Below the pieces are notes generated by a model. It was not told the origin of the DNA. It was given only the letters and a program-made list of their open reading frames with translations, and made no database searches. The position numbers and the translations under genes were made by a program. From Alteromonas sp. KUL42 (GTDB lineage Bacteria; Pseudomonadota; Gammaproteobacteria; Enterobacterales; Alteromonadaceae), in contig NZ_BJKK01000002.1 in assembly GCF_006538325.1 (NCBI RefSeq), forward strand, positions 1 through 64,000: a stretch of 64,000 nt of DNA. The letters run 5' to 3'. Below, in pieces: positions 38,823 to 47,429 of the stretch (its first letter is position 1; the number at the start of each line of letters is the position of its first letter).

Positions 38823-39413
38823 ATGACCCAACAAATAGATTTTTATTTCGATATTGGTAGCCCGACGGCCTATTTCGCTTATAGCGAGCTTAAAAGAATT
38901 GCCAGTACCTACAATGCTGAAATCGCTTACGAGCCCATGTTGCTGGGTGCAGTACATAAGGCCACTAATAATGTATCTCCCGGTGCCGTTGCCGCTAAGG
39001 GGCGCTATATGCTGAAGTATGACTTGCCAAGATATGCCAAGCTCTACGGTATTCCTTTTAGTATGAATCCACACTTTCCTTTTAACACGCTAACCATAAT
39101 GAGAGGTTGTTTTGCAGCCAAAAAAATGGGCGTTTTCGAAAAGTATCTAACCGTTTTGTTCAACGCAATGTGGGTGAAAGGGCTGAACGTTGGAGTGGAA
39201 GAAATACTGCGGACCGAGCTAATTGAAAATGGGCTGGACGCTGATGCGCTTTTATCACTCATTGAGACCGATGATATTAAAGCGGAACTAAAATTAAATA
39301 CTCAGAAAGCAGTGGAAAAAGGCTGTTTCGGTGCGCCTACCATGTTCGTGGGCGATGAAATGTTCTTTGGTCAAGATCGCGTGTTTTTCATAGAAGACAT
39401 GGTAAAGGCTTAA
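38823..39413 (+). CDS. 2-hydroxychromene-2-carboxylate isomerase / kappa-GST family protein
   Basis: This 196-residue DsbA-fold protein begins with IDFYFDIGSPTAYFAY, where the Ser of GSP occupies the glutathione-activating position of kappa-class GST/HCCA isomerase. It ends with CFGAPTMFVGDEMFFGQDRVFFIEDM, the family's C-terminal signature. Members use glutathione to isomerise aromatic-degradation intermediates or detoxify electrophiles. It is likely co-transcribed with the SDR gene 62 bases upstream. The actual substrate cannot be named. Confidence 0.87.
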   Translation: MTQQIDFYFDIGSPTAYFAYSELKRIASTYNAEIAYEPMLLGAVHKATNNVSPGAVAAKGRYMLKYDLPRYAKLYGIPFSMNPHFPFNTLTIMRGCFAAKKMGVFEKYLTVLFNAMWVKGLNVGVEEILRTELIENGLDADALLSLIETDDIKAELKLNTQKAVEKGCFGAPTMFVGDEMFFGQDRVFFIEDMVKA

Positions 39414-39730
39414 TTTTACAGAAATAGGCTGAATATGTAATTGAGTTGTATTCAAGGGCACACTTTGAGCACATCAAAGTGTGCAGTTCTGTTGTTCTCC
39501 CATCTAAATGCTGGAAGTGTACTTAAACTAAAGGCTAATGTAATTTTTGCTTAACGAGTGATATTCATTTTGAATGGGTTTATTTTTTAGTCATTTTATT
39601 CTAGTTTAATAGTGCTTGTTAGTTTAGTTGTCACACCTTTCTTTTCGCAACAGCTAATAAGCGTTACCCATGCCAATAATAAAAATACTCAAAAACTCAA
39701 AAAAAGCACAAGTCTTGAAGGAGAAACACA
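39414..39730. promoter_or_regulatory. 317-bp spacer before the TonB receptor gene
   Basis: This AT-rich spacer contains a perfect 10-bp hairpin at 39458-39484 (end of the SDR/isomerase unit) and the promoter region of the TonB receptor. The ribosome-binding site GAAGGAGAAA at about 39717-39726 supports the TTG start at 39731. The GTCGG direct repeat seen before the next three genes is not found here. Confidence 0.45.
39458..39484 (+). terminator. Hairpin after the isomerase gene
   Basis: This is a perfect 10-bp stem GCACACTTTG / CAAAGTGTGC with a 7-base loop, 45 bases downstream of the stop. The following sequence is only moderately T-rich (AGTTCTGTTGTTCT). Confidence 0.6.
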
Positions 39731-42457
39731 TTGGAACAAGGTAACTTCCCGAAGGGAAAAAAACTCAATCGAATAACTTCGGCCATAATTGCTAGTTCAT
39801 TACCGTTTTTTGCGGCAATGTCAGCGCCTGCTCTTGCTCAAGAAGAAGAGAAAAAAGCAGACGATTTTGAAAATATTATTGTTACTGGTACACGTATGAG
39901 CAACCGCTCTGCGGCCGACTCACCTGTTCCGGTAGACGTTATCACCGGTGAAGAATTCCGCCAAAACTCATCTAGCGACGTACAAGACATGCTACGTACA
40001 AACGTACCGTCGTTCGATGTGAACACACAACCAATAAGTGACGCAGCAACTATTGTGCGCCCAGCTAATATGCGCGGGCTATCGCCAGATAATGTGTTGG
40101 TACTGGTAAACGGTAAGCGTCGTCATCGTGGCTCTATTATCTCTTTCCTAGGTGGTGGTATTTCTGATGGCGCACAGGGTGTTGATATCTCGGCTATTCC
40201 ATCGCTTGCTCTTAAGCAAGTAGAAGTGTTGCGTGACGGGGCGTCGTCTCAGTATGGTTCAGACGCCATCGCAGGGGTGCTTAACTTCCTATTGCGTGAT
40301 GACGATGAAGGGTTTGAATTCCGCGCAAACTACGGATCAACCTATGAAGGTGATGGTGACAACTATACTATTTCTGCCAACGCAGGTTTCTCGTTAGGTG
40401 CTGATGGCTTTGTAAATATCACTGGTGAAATTCGAGACGTAGAAGGTACGGTACGCTCTGTGGTACGAAACGATGTTCAAGGTATGGTTGATGCGGGGTA
40501 CTTAACCCAGGCAGATTTTTCTACCATAAATACCTACACCAACGAAGTGCCACAGTATTGGGGCCAGCCAGATGTAGAAGACGATTATAAGGTTTTTATT
40601 AACTCAGCTTATGAGCTAAACGAAAAAGCGGAACTTTACTTATTTGGTAACTACGGCAAGCGCACGGTAACAGGTGGTTTCTTCTACCGGAACCCAGTTA
40701 CTGAAGGTAGTCAGCGTGGCGGTGTATACGCGGGCCCATTAGTTGACCCGCTAACAGGTATGGCAGATCCAAACGGTGTACACTCGGTACTTGTTGGTGA
40801 CCTTGACGGTGTGGGAGTAGGCGGAAGCTGTATTGATGGTATTCCAATTGGCGGTGAAGGTAATGTATTCCCTGATCCAACATTCTTAGCACAAGTACAA
40901 GCGGACGATAACTGCTTCTCGTTCATTGAAACTATTCCAACTGGCTTTGTACCGCGCTTTGGTGGCGATAACGAAGATATGGCATTTACCGTAGGTGTGC
41001 GTGGCGATTTAGAAATTGGTAGTGGCCTAGGCTACGACTTCAGTGCGCAGCGCGGCTCAAACCGTACCGACTTCTTTATTAAGAACACGATTAACGCATC
41101 GTTAGGGCCAGATACACCTCGTGATTTTGTACCTGGTGGACAAGAGCAAACCGAGACCTTGGTTAATCTAAACTTCGTGTACGGTGTAGATGTAGGTTTA
41201 GAGTCTGATCTGAATGTGGCGTTTGGTGCAGAATACCGTAAAGAAGAGTTCGATTTGTTTGCCGGTGACGAAGCCTCTTATGCGCTTGGGCCATTGGCAA
41301 GCCAAGGCTTCTCTTCTAGCTCTAACGGTTTTGGTGGTTTCCCACGTGATACAAGTGCTTCACAGGACAGTACTGCCGTTTATATTGACTTAGAGGCAGA
41401 TGTAACTCAACAACTTACACTGCAAGCGGCTGTGCGTCGTGAAGACTTTAGTGAGTTTGGTGATACAACCGACTTCAAAATAGCGGGTATTTTTCACGTC
41501 ACTGACGATTTCCGTCTACGCAGTGCATACTCAACCGGTTTCCACGCACCAACGGCGGGTCAGGCAAGCATTACTAACGTTACCACGCAAAACGTGAATG
41601 GCGTGCTGATTGACCAAGGTACACTTCCATTGTCATCGGCAGCAGGACAGTTAGCGGCTGATTTCATTGAAAGCCAAGGTAATGGTCGCCCAGACTTAGG
41701 CCCAGAAGAAGCGGTGAACTTCTCATTTGGTGCATCAATTGATGTAGCAGATATGAGTTGGACCATCGATTTCTACAGCATCGAGATGGAAAATCGCGTA
41801 GCACTAGGTGCAAACGTAAACTTCCTAGATGCGCTTAACTTCGCTGGTGGTGGCACAAACTATGGAACCGTATCTGAGGCGCTTACCGAGCTTGATGCAT
41901 CAGGTATTATCAACCGTTCAGACTTTATTGGCCTAGACGACCTGTCTCAGTTCCGTTTCTTCTCGAACAGCTTCGACACCACTACACGCGGTATCGATAT
42001 TGTAGGTAACTACAGCTTCGACTTATGGGAAGGTAATTCACGTATTACGTTAGCGGCGAACTACAACGAGACCGAGGTTGACGATGTAGGCACGCTTAAC
42101 CCAATTGGTGAAGGCCGTGTTGCTGCCATTGAAGACTTGTTGCCAAACCTTCGTGGTAATATTTCATGGACACATACGCAAGGTGCTCTTCGCACTTTGG
42201 TTCGTGCTAACTATTACGGTGGTTGGGATGATACAGGTAATGGCGTAAATGACATCGACGCGGCTATCTTAATAGACGTTGAAGCTAAATACGCGTACAG
42301 CGAAAACTTAGACCTTGTTATTGGTGTAAACAACCTGTTCGACGAATACCCAGAAGATAACCCAAGTGCGGGAAGCCTAGGTCAGCTTTATTCTGAATCT
42401 AGCCCATTCGGGTTTAACGGTGGCATGTGGTACGTGCAGGCACGTTACACTTACTAG
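39731..42457 (+). CDS. TonB-dependent outer-membrane receptor
   Basis: This 908-residue receptor has a signal peptide (cut after ALAQ, about residue 36), a plug domain with IIVTGTRMSNRSAADSPVPVDVI and VEVLRDGASSQYGSDAIAGVLNFLL, and a C-terminal beta-barrel ending in the aromatic WYVQARYTY. The start is a TTG at 39731 with a strong AAGGAG ribosome-binding site. It resembles the large family of Alteromonas receptors for siderophores, vitamins or oligosaccharides. The hybrid regulator downstream suggests a carbohydrate or other nutrient ligand, but no degradative enzyme is nearby (inference). Confidence 0.93.
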   Translation: MEQGNFPKGKKLNRITSAIIASSLPFFAAMSAPALAQEEEKKADDFENIIVTGTRMSNRSAADSPVPVDVITGEEFRQNSSSDVQDMLRTNVPSFDVNTQPISDAATIVRPANMRGLSPDNVLVLVNGKRRHRGSIISFLGGGISDGAQGVDISAIPSLALKQVEVLRDGASSQYGSDAIAGVLNFLLRDDDEGFEFRANYGSTYEGDGDNYTISANAGFSLGADGFVNITGEIRDVEGTVRSVVRNDVQGMVDAGYLTQADFSTINTYTNEVPQYWGQPDVEDDYKVFINSAYELNEKAELYLFGNYGKRTVTGGFFYRNPVTEGSQRGGVYAGPLVDPLTGMADPNGVHSVLVGDLDGVGVGGSCIDGIPIGGEGNVFPDPTFLAQVQADDNCFSFIETIPTGFVPRFGGDNEDMAFTVGVRGDLEIGSGLGYDFSAQRGSNRTDFFIKNTINASLGPDTPRDFVPGGQEQTETLVNLNFVYGVDVGLESDLNVAFGAEYRKEEFDLFAGDEASYALGPLASQGFSSSSNGFGGFPRDTSASQDSTAVYIDLEADVTQQLTLQAAVRREDFSEFGDTTDFKIAGIFHVTDDFRLRSAYSTGFHAPTAGQASITNVTTQNVNGVLIDQGTLPLSSAAGQLAADFIESQGNGRPDLGPEEAVNFSFGASIDVADMSWTIDFYSIEMENRVALGANVNFLDALNFAGGGTNYGTVSEALTELDASGIINRSDFIGLDDLSQFRFFSNSFDTTTRGIDIVGNYSFDLWEGNSRITLAANYNETEVDDVGTLNPIGEGRVAAIEDLLPNLRGNISWTHTQGALRTLVRANYYGGWDDTGNGVNDIDAAILIDVEAKYAYSENLDLVIGVNNLFDEYPEDNPSAGSLGQLYSESSPFGFNGGMWYVQARYTY

Positions 42458-42506
42458 GTTAACGTTTTTTAAGTTGTGAAATTGAAACAGTAATAAATAC
42501 ATACTA

Positions 42507-42533
42507 TGTCGGATCTCGACAAAAGTATGTCGG
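42507..42533 (+). promoter_or_regulatory. Direct-repeat site A (TGTCGG-N15-TGTCGG), upstream of the hybrid regulator
   Basis: Two copies of TATGTCGG start 21 bp apart, at 42506 and 42527; an internal inverted repeat TGTCG-N5-CGACA (42507-42521) overlaps the first. It lies 52 bp before the start codon at 42586. A 21-bp spacing (two helical turns) is typical of tandem half-sites for AraC-type DNA-binding domains, and the downstream gene encodes one. TATGAG, 7 bp further on, may be the -10. Confidence 0.55.
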
Positions 42534-42585
42534 TTAGGTGTATGAGAATATTTGAAAAATATCGTATTATTTTCAAATTATTAGA

Positions 42586-45500
42586 ATGAATGCAGTAATT
42601 CGGCTCAACATGCACCTTATCATCGCTCGACGACGAGCATTTTTTAATAAGGCCGCTATTCTTCTAGCGGCCTTTCTTCTTTTTTTCTCAGTGCAATGTG
42701 CCGCCCAGTTCTTACCGAATCCTAACTATGTTAGCTATAACATTGAAGATGGGTTGTCGAATAGTATGGTGCATACCATATCGCAAGATGGCGATGGGTA
42801 TATGTGGTTTGGAACAGAGGATGGCCTTAATCGGTTTGACGGCCAAACCTTCCACGTTTATCGCAACGACCCTAAAAATGTGCATAGTTTGGCTGGTAAT
42901 CGAGTTAATCAGGTATACCTTGCTGACGACAACACACTGTGGATAGCTACCCGAAATGGGCTAAGCCAATATCACAAAAATGGCGATTACTTTACCAGTA
43001 TTACTGTCGCATCTGGCCTGTCACATAATAATGTTCAATCTGTATTAAAGGTAGAAGATACGTTGTGGCTAGGCACCGATAACGGCTTAAATATTGTTGA
43101 TCTTAATACTCAGCGAGTGACGGTTTTTCCAGTAAGTGAAGATGGTCAAGGAACCAGTCATAAATGGATACGCGCTTTAGCTAAGCAAGGAAACTATATT
43201 TGGGTAGCAACGTGGGGTGGAGGTCTTAATCGTTATGACCTAACGCTGAAACGCTTCGAGTATTTTCGCCACAATAGCCAAGATAAGCGCAGCTTAAGTA
43301 CTGATACTGTATATTCTGTATTGGTGTCTAAGCACAATGATGTGTGGGTTGGAACCGTACAAGGCGGGTTAAATCGATTCGAGCCAACCTGTGAATGTTT
43401 TGAGCGTCTCACGCCCAATAAAGACTACCAGAAGAGTACTGTTGCTAGCTTAGCCGAAAGCAATAGCGCATTGTGGGTTGCAAATGATAACGGCTTGAGC
43501 AAACGAGACTATAAGACACGGGCGTTTAGCAGTTATCCGATGCTTAAGCCTCAAGAGCTTGGGAACATCTCTCGGGATGTTCGCTCTGTGTTTATTAGTC
43601 GCGACGACACCATTTGGCTAGGTAGTTTTCAAGGCGGCATTATTGCTATTCCTGCCAATGGCTTTTCAATTCAGACATATGCCTATTCGGAACAAGCACA
43701 AAATAGCCTAATGTCTGATGATATTAATTCGTTGCTTGTTGACCAAGGTTATTTGTGGACTGGTGCGGTAGGGGGCTTGTATCGTTACCCTATTACACAA
43801 AGCGGCGCTTTAGGCGCCGCTGAACGAGTAATTGACACCTTCACGCTAAAAATTGAACCCGCTAATAATGGTAGCTATTGGTTGGCAACAAACCGTGGTC
43901 TTTATCACCTAAACGCCGACTTAACCACATTATCGTACAATGATCACACCAAGCTAATTTTGGACAACGCCGGTGAAGGGGCTGTGTTAGATGTGGTGGA
44001 AACTCGCAGTGGGCGCGTGTTTGTCGCTAATTGGCGCGGCGGATTAACGCAGGTTGTTGATGAGCATTTAGGCGTTTTTAAGCGAGTGGGCTTTCGTGGT
44101 GATAAACGCGGAATTAACGCCAATACTCACATATACAGCATGGTTGAAGGTAGGGATGGTCAACTTTGGATTGGTACAACGGATGGTGTAAATCGATATG
44201 ATATCGAGCATGATAAGATTCACCATTATTCATTGCAGTTTAATCATAACCAGCCCCCCGTAACTGTCTATTACGTATTTGTGGATGGAGATAAGCTGTA
44301 TTTAGGTACCAGTAATGGCCTCTATGAATACGAAGAGTCGTCTGACACGTTTACTCACTTCTCGCTACCTTTAAAAAGTCACTATATTCAAGCTATTGTT
44401 AAAGACGCAGACACAGCCTTGTGGCTGTCGACATTTAATGGCTTGTATCGATGGAATAAAATAACCAACCACATAGATGCATTTTTCAAACGAGATGGCC
44501 TACAAAGCAGTGAGTTTAATACAAAAGGTGTTGCAAAAGGTGATGACGGCACTTTGTATTTTGCTGGTATAGACGGGGTGTCTAGAATCATTCCAAGTCG
44601 CCTAAAAGCTGAGAGTTCGAACGCTACCTTGCGTTGGCTAGTACCTGAAAACTATCCCTTGTCAGAGACAACCAAAAACACATCGCAACATACCCAAGCC
44701 TCAACGAAAAATGATATTGAGCTTCAGTTCACCCAATCGGCCGATACTATATCACTGGCCTATTTTGTGGATGACTACTACCGTTTGCAGCAACGCCAAT
44801 TCAGATACCGTTTAAATAAAGAAGCATGGGTTGAAGTGGGCAATGCCATGTCTATTCAGCTAAGCGGTTTGGCAACCGGTACGTACGATATCTCTCTGCA
44901 ATACTCGAACGATGGCAAACAATGGCGAAGTGCGCATAACAAAATGCTAATCGACGTTGAGCCCCCGCCTTATCAATCGAATATAGCATTGATGATGTAT
45001 GGTCTACTGCTACTGCTGGTAGGGTTCGCTTACTATCGATTTCGAACCCATGCGTTATTAAAGCAGAAAGTGCAGCTTCAACAGCGAATTGATGAAAAGA
45101 CTGCGGAGCTGGCTGCTACCTTAGCGCAGAAAAATCAGCTTTTTGCTAATATTTCCCATGAACTTAGAACACCTATTACATTGATTAATGCACCTATTGA
45201 ACAGCTTGCGCAAGACGCTAATTTATCTGAACAACAGAAGAAGCTTATCCATTTAATACAAAATAACGGCAAGCGTTTGTTTGGTTTGGTAGAGCGAATA
45301 TTGCACCTAAGTAAGATTGAGCAAAAAGAAAAGCACATCGAGCCAATAAATATTGATGACTTACTCATTCGGTATGTTATTGCGTTCGAGCCGCTTATGC
45401 AGCAAAAGGAAATCACTTTGCAGCGTAAGCTCGATAGTCACGCCATTGTAAATGCTGACAAAGAAGACCTGATTTCCATACTCGAAAATTTACTTTCGAA

Positions 45501-46614
45501 TGCCCTGAAATATACGAGTACGGGCGGTTGGGTAAAGCTTCATTCCAGAATTGTAGGCGACGGTTACCAATTGAGTATTGAAAACAAGCATGCAGGGCTG
45601 AGCCCTGAGCAAATTGGCAAAATATTTAATCGTTTCGAACGCTTAGGACAGTCTGACTCAGAACAAGGCTTTGGTTTAGGGTTGTCGTTGGTTCTTGATA
45701 TTTGTCGTCAAAACAGCTGGGACATCCACTGTGAGAGTCGCGATGCTTCAGTTTTGTTTACGTTAACCATTGACGATTTCGCCATAGAAACCAATAACGT
45801 GACGCCCGCTCATAGGCAAATATTAGCTTTAGGCGTTAGCAAAACGTCATCAAGTCATCAGCAGCGTCAATCGTTGCTCATTGTTGAAGACAACGATGAA
45901 TTACGAGGGTTCTTGACTGACATACTGTCGAGTGAATACAAAGTTTCCAGCGCAGAGAATGGCGCTATTGGCCTTGAATACGCAATTGAAAATATCCCTG
46001 ACCTGATTATTTCTGATGTCATGATGCCGAAAATGGATGGTTTCTCTTTGGTTAAGGCATTGTCTGAACACGACAATACAAGCCACATTCCTACTATATT
46101 ACTCACTGCAAAAGTAGATGAAGAAAGTGAATTAAAAGGCCTGGAGTTAGGGGCTATCGATTATATAGCCAAGCCTTTTGAAGCTCGCCAGTTGCTGTTG
46201 AAGGTTAGTAATACATTAGCGCGCCAGAAATTGCGATTTAAAGCAAAGCAAACCCAAGATGAGCCGGTAGAGAACATAATAAGCGAGCGTGATCAGAAAT
46301 TTATTACTCGGTTAAATGACACGGTAGAACGTCGTTATACAGACAGTGAGTTCAATGTAGAGCAATTGGTGGACGCTGTCGCAATGAGTGAGCGCCAATT
46401 ACAACGGAAATTGAAAGCTCTGTTTAATCAGACGCCTGCTGAATACATTCGCAATTTTCGTTTAGTGAAAGCGAAAGCGCTGTTGTTAGAAGGTAAATCT
46501 ATCTCGTTGACGTCTGATCTAGTGGGCTTTAATTCTTCTAGCTATTTTAGCCGTAGTTTTAAATCAGCTTTTGGGCAGTCACCAAAAGACTTTATAGCTC
46601 ATTCAAATAAATAA
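42586..46614 (+). CDS. Hybrid two-component system regulator (HTCS): propeller sensor, kinase, receiver, AraC output
   Basis: This single-chain signalling protein has 1342 residues. A signal/anchor (about 15-43) leads to two periplasmic propellers made of regulator-propeller repeats such as MWFGTEDGLNRFDG and LWIGTTDGVNRYD (about 50-690), then a Y_Y_Y domain (about 720-795), a transmembrane helix (about 799-817), HisKA with His858 in NISHELRTP, HATPase (FGLGLSLVL), a receiver with phospho-acceptor D1144 in ISDVMMPKMDG, and a C-terminal AraC helix-turn-helix (about 1240-1340). HTCS proteins usually sense oligosaccharides in Bacteroidetes. It probably regulates genes bearing the GTCGG repeats, including its own. 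Confidence 0.93.
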   Translation: MNAVIRLNMHLIIARRRAFFNKAAILLAAFLLFFSVQCAAQFLPNPNYVSYNIEDGLSNSMVHTISQDGDGYMWFGTEDGLNRFDGQTFHVYRNDPKNVHSLAGNRVNQVYLADDNTLWIATRNGLSQYHKNGDYFTSITVASGLSHNNVQSVLKVEDTLWLGTDNGLNIVDLNTQRVTVFPVSEDGQGTSHKWIRALAKQGNYIWVATWGGGLNRYDLTLKRFEYFRHNSQDKRSLSTDTVYSVLVSKHNDVWVGTVQGGLNRFEPTCECFERLTPNKDYQKSTVASLAESNSALWVANDNGLSKRDYKTRAFSSYPMLKPQELGNISRDVRSVFISRDDTIWLGSFQGGIIAIPANGFSIQTYAYSEQAQNSLMSDDINSLLVDQGYLWTGAVGGLYRYPITQSGALGAAERVIDTFTLKIEPANNGSYWLATNRGLYHLNADLTTLSYNDHTKLILDNAGEGAVLDVVETRSGRVFVANWRGGLTQVVDEHLGVFKRVGFRGDKRGINANTHIYSMVEGRDGQLWIGTTDGVNRYDIEHDKIHHYSLQFNHNQPPVTVYYVFVDGDKLYLGTSNGLYEYEESSDTFTHFSLPLKSHYIQAIVKDADTALWLSTFNGLYRWNKITNHIDAFFKRDGLQSSEFNTKGVAKGDDGTLYFAGIDGVSRIIPSRLKAESSNATLRWLVPENYPLSETTKNTSQHTQASTKNDIELQFTQSADTISLAYFVDDYYRLQQRQFRYRLNKEAWVEVGNAMSIQLSGLATGTYDISLQYSNDGKQWRSAHNKMLIDVEPPPYQSNIALMMYGLLLLLVGFAYYRFRTHALLKQKVQLQQRIDEKTAELAATLAQKNQLFANISHELRTPITLINAPIEQLAQDANLSEQQKKLIHLIQNNGKRLFGLVERILHLSKIEQKEKHIEPINIDDLLIRYVIAFEPLMQQKEITLQRKLDSHAIVNADKEDLISILENLLSNALKYTSTGGWVKLHSRIVGDGYQLSIENKHAGLSPEQIGKIFNRFERLGQSDSEQGFGLGLSLVLDICRQNSWDIHCESRDASVLFTLTIDDFAIETNNVTPAHRQILALGVSKTSSSHQQRQSLLIVEDNDELRGFLTDILSSEYKVSSAENGAIGLEYAIENIPDLIISDVMMPKMDGFSLVKALSEHDNTSHIPTILLTAKVDEESELKGLELGAIDYIAKPFEARQLLLKVSNTLARQKLRFKAKQTQDEPVENIISERDQKFITRLNDTVERRYTDSEFNVEQLVDAVAMSERQLQRKLKALFNQTPAEYIRNFRLVKAKALLLEGKSISLTSDLVGFNSSSYFSRSFKSAFGQSPKDFIAHSNK

Positions 46615-46675
46615 GCGCTAAAGTTACAAAAGTTATCTCAACAAACCTAACCATAACTCCAGTTGTTGGATGGAA

Positions 46676-46702
46676 AGTCGGTTGTGTGCATTAATTTGTC
46701 GG
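46676..46702 (+). promoter_or_regulatory. Direct-repeat site B (AGTCGG-N15-TGTCGG), upstream of the small secreted protein
   Basis: AGTCGG at 46676 and TGTCGG at 46697 are spaced 21 bp, as in sites A and C. TATACA, 6 bp downstream, resembles a -10 element. It lies 99 bp before the start at 46802. Confidence 0.5.
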
Positions 46703-46801
46703 GTTTGTTATACATTAAATGTTTGAATTACATATCTTTATTACTGCTTCCTGTTTGCATTACGGGAATGGTACTAATGACAACAATAAAGGTAGGTATA
46801 C

Positions 46802-47161
46802 ATGAAGAAGTTCTTTTTGCTAATAATGATGGTTGTTTCGACATCGGTGAACGCTACATCTAACAGTGAAGTAGACGATTACTGTCTAGATTTCGGCATG
46901 CTCATGGGGGCGTTAATTATCACTAAAGCCAATGGCGAGCCTATTGATCTTTCTGCGGTTGTTCAAAGAGGGAAAATGATAGCAAATAGTTATGGCACAC
47001 CAAATTTTCAAAGTTGGGCTGGCAATTTCTCTACTACCATCATTCGTAAAATAGCAAAAATGCCGTATTCAGAAGTTCATGATATTTATAATCAAAACCA
47101 AAGAGATTTAGTACAACTCACCGCCTCGTTCAAGCACGTTTGTCGCAGCCAAATTAACTAG
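46802..47161 (+). CDS. Small secreted protein of unknown function
   Basis: This 119-residue protein has a clear signal peptide (KKFFLLIMMVVSTSVNA-T, about 18 residues). The mature part is mostly helical with two Cys (DYCLDFG and KHVCRSQ) that could form a disulfide. I do not recognise a family. It has its own promoter-like direct repeat (site B) shared with the hybrid regulator and the next gene, which suggests it is part of that local regulon. Confidence 0.65.
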   Translation: MKKFFLLIMMVVSTSVNATSNSEVDDYCLDFGMLMGALIITKANGEPIDLSAVVQRGKMIANSYGTPNFQSWAGNFSTTIIRKIAKMPYSEVHDIYNQNQRDLVQLTASFKHVCRSQIN

Positions 47162-47309
47162 TATACCTGTAAAGCTGGTGTTCTATATTTCTTATACACC
47201 TTTTAGTAAATGAAACTAATAGGTGTATATACGCGAAAACGCTTTCTAGAAAAATTCACGATATTTAACAAGTGTTTACTTACCACGAATCCAAGCCGAC
47301 ATCAGAAAA

Positions 47310-47336
47310 AGTCGGATATGTGTACCTATCTGTCGG
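47310..47336 (+). promoter_or_regulatory. Direct-repeat site C (AGTCGG-N15-TGTCGG), upstream of the Sel1-repeat protein
   Basis: AGTCGG at 47310 and TGTCGG at 47331 are again spaced 21 bp. Sites B and C also share TGTG and an AT within the spacer. An extra inverted copy (CCGAC, 47296-47300) lies 10 bp upstream and can pair with the first box. It lies 93 bp before the start at 47430. Confidence 0.5.
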
Positions 47337-47429
47337 ATTCGTTAACCTGCAACCTTATGATTTTTATTACCTTTGTTATTCCCTTTTTGCTTGAGCGAAG
47401 GGTGGTCGAATTATAAGAAAGGATATGAA

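Noticed and set aside
46663-46863. 66-codon frame overlapping the small secreted protein gene
   Set aside because: It is out of frame with a gene that has a clear signal peptide, and it covers direct-repeat site B.
47210-47416. 68-codon frame upstream of the Sel1-repeat gene
   Set aside because: It covers the direct-repeat site C and has no family resemblance or good ribosome-binding site; probably chance.
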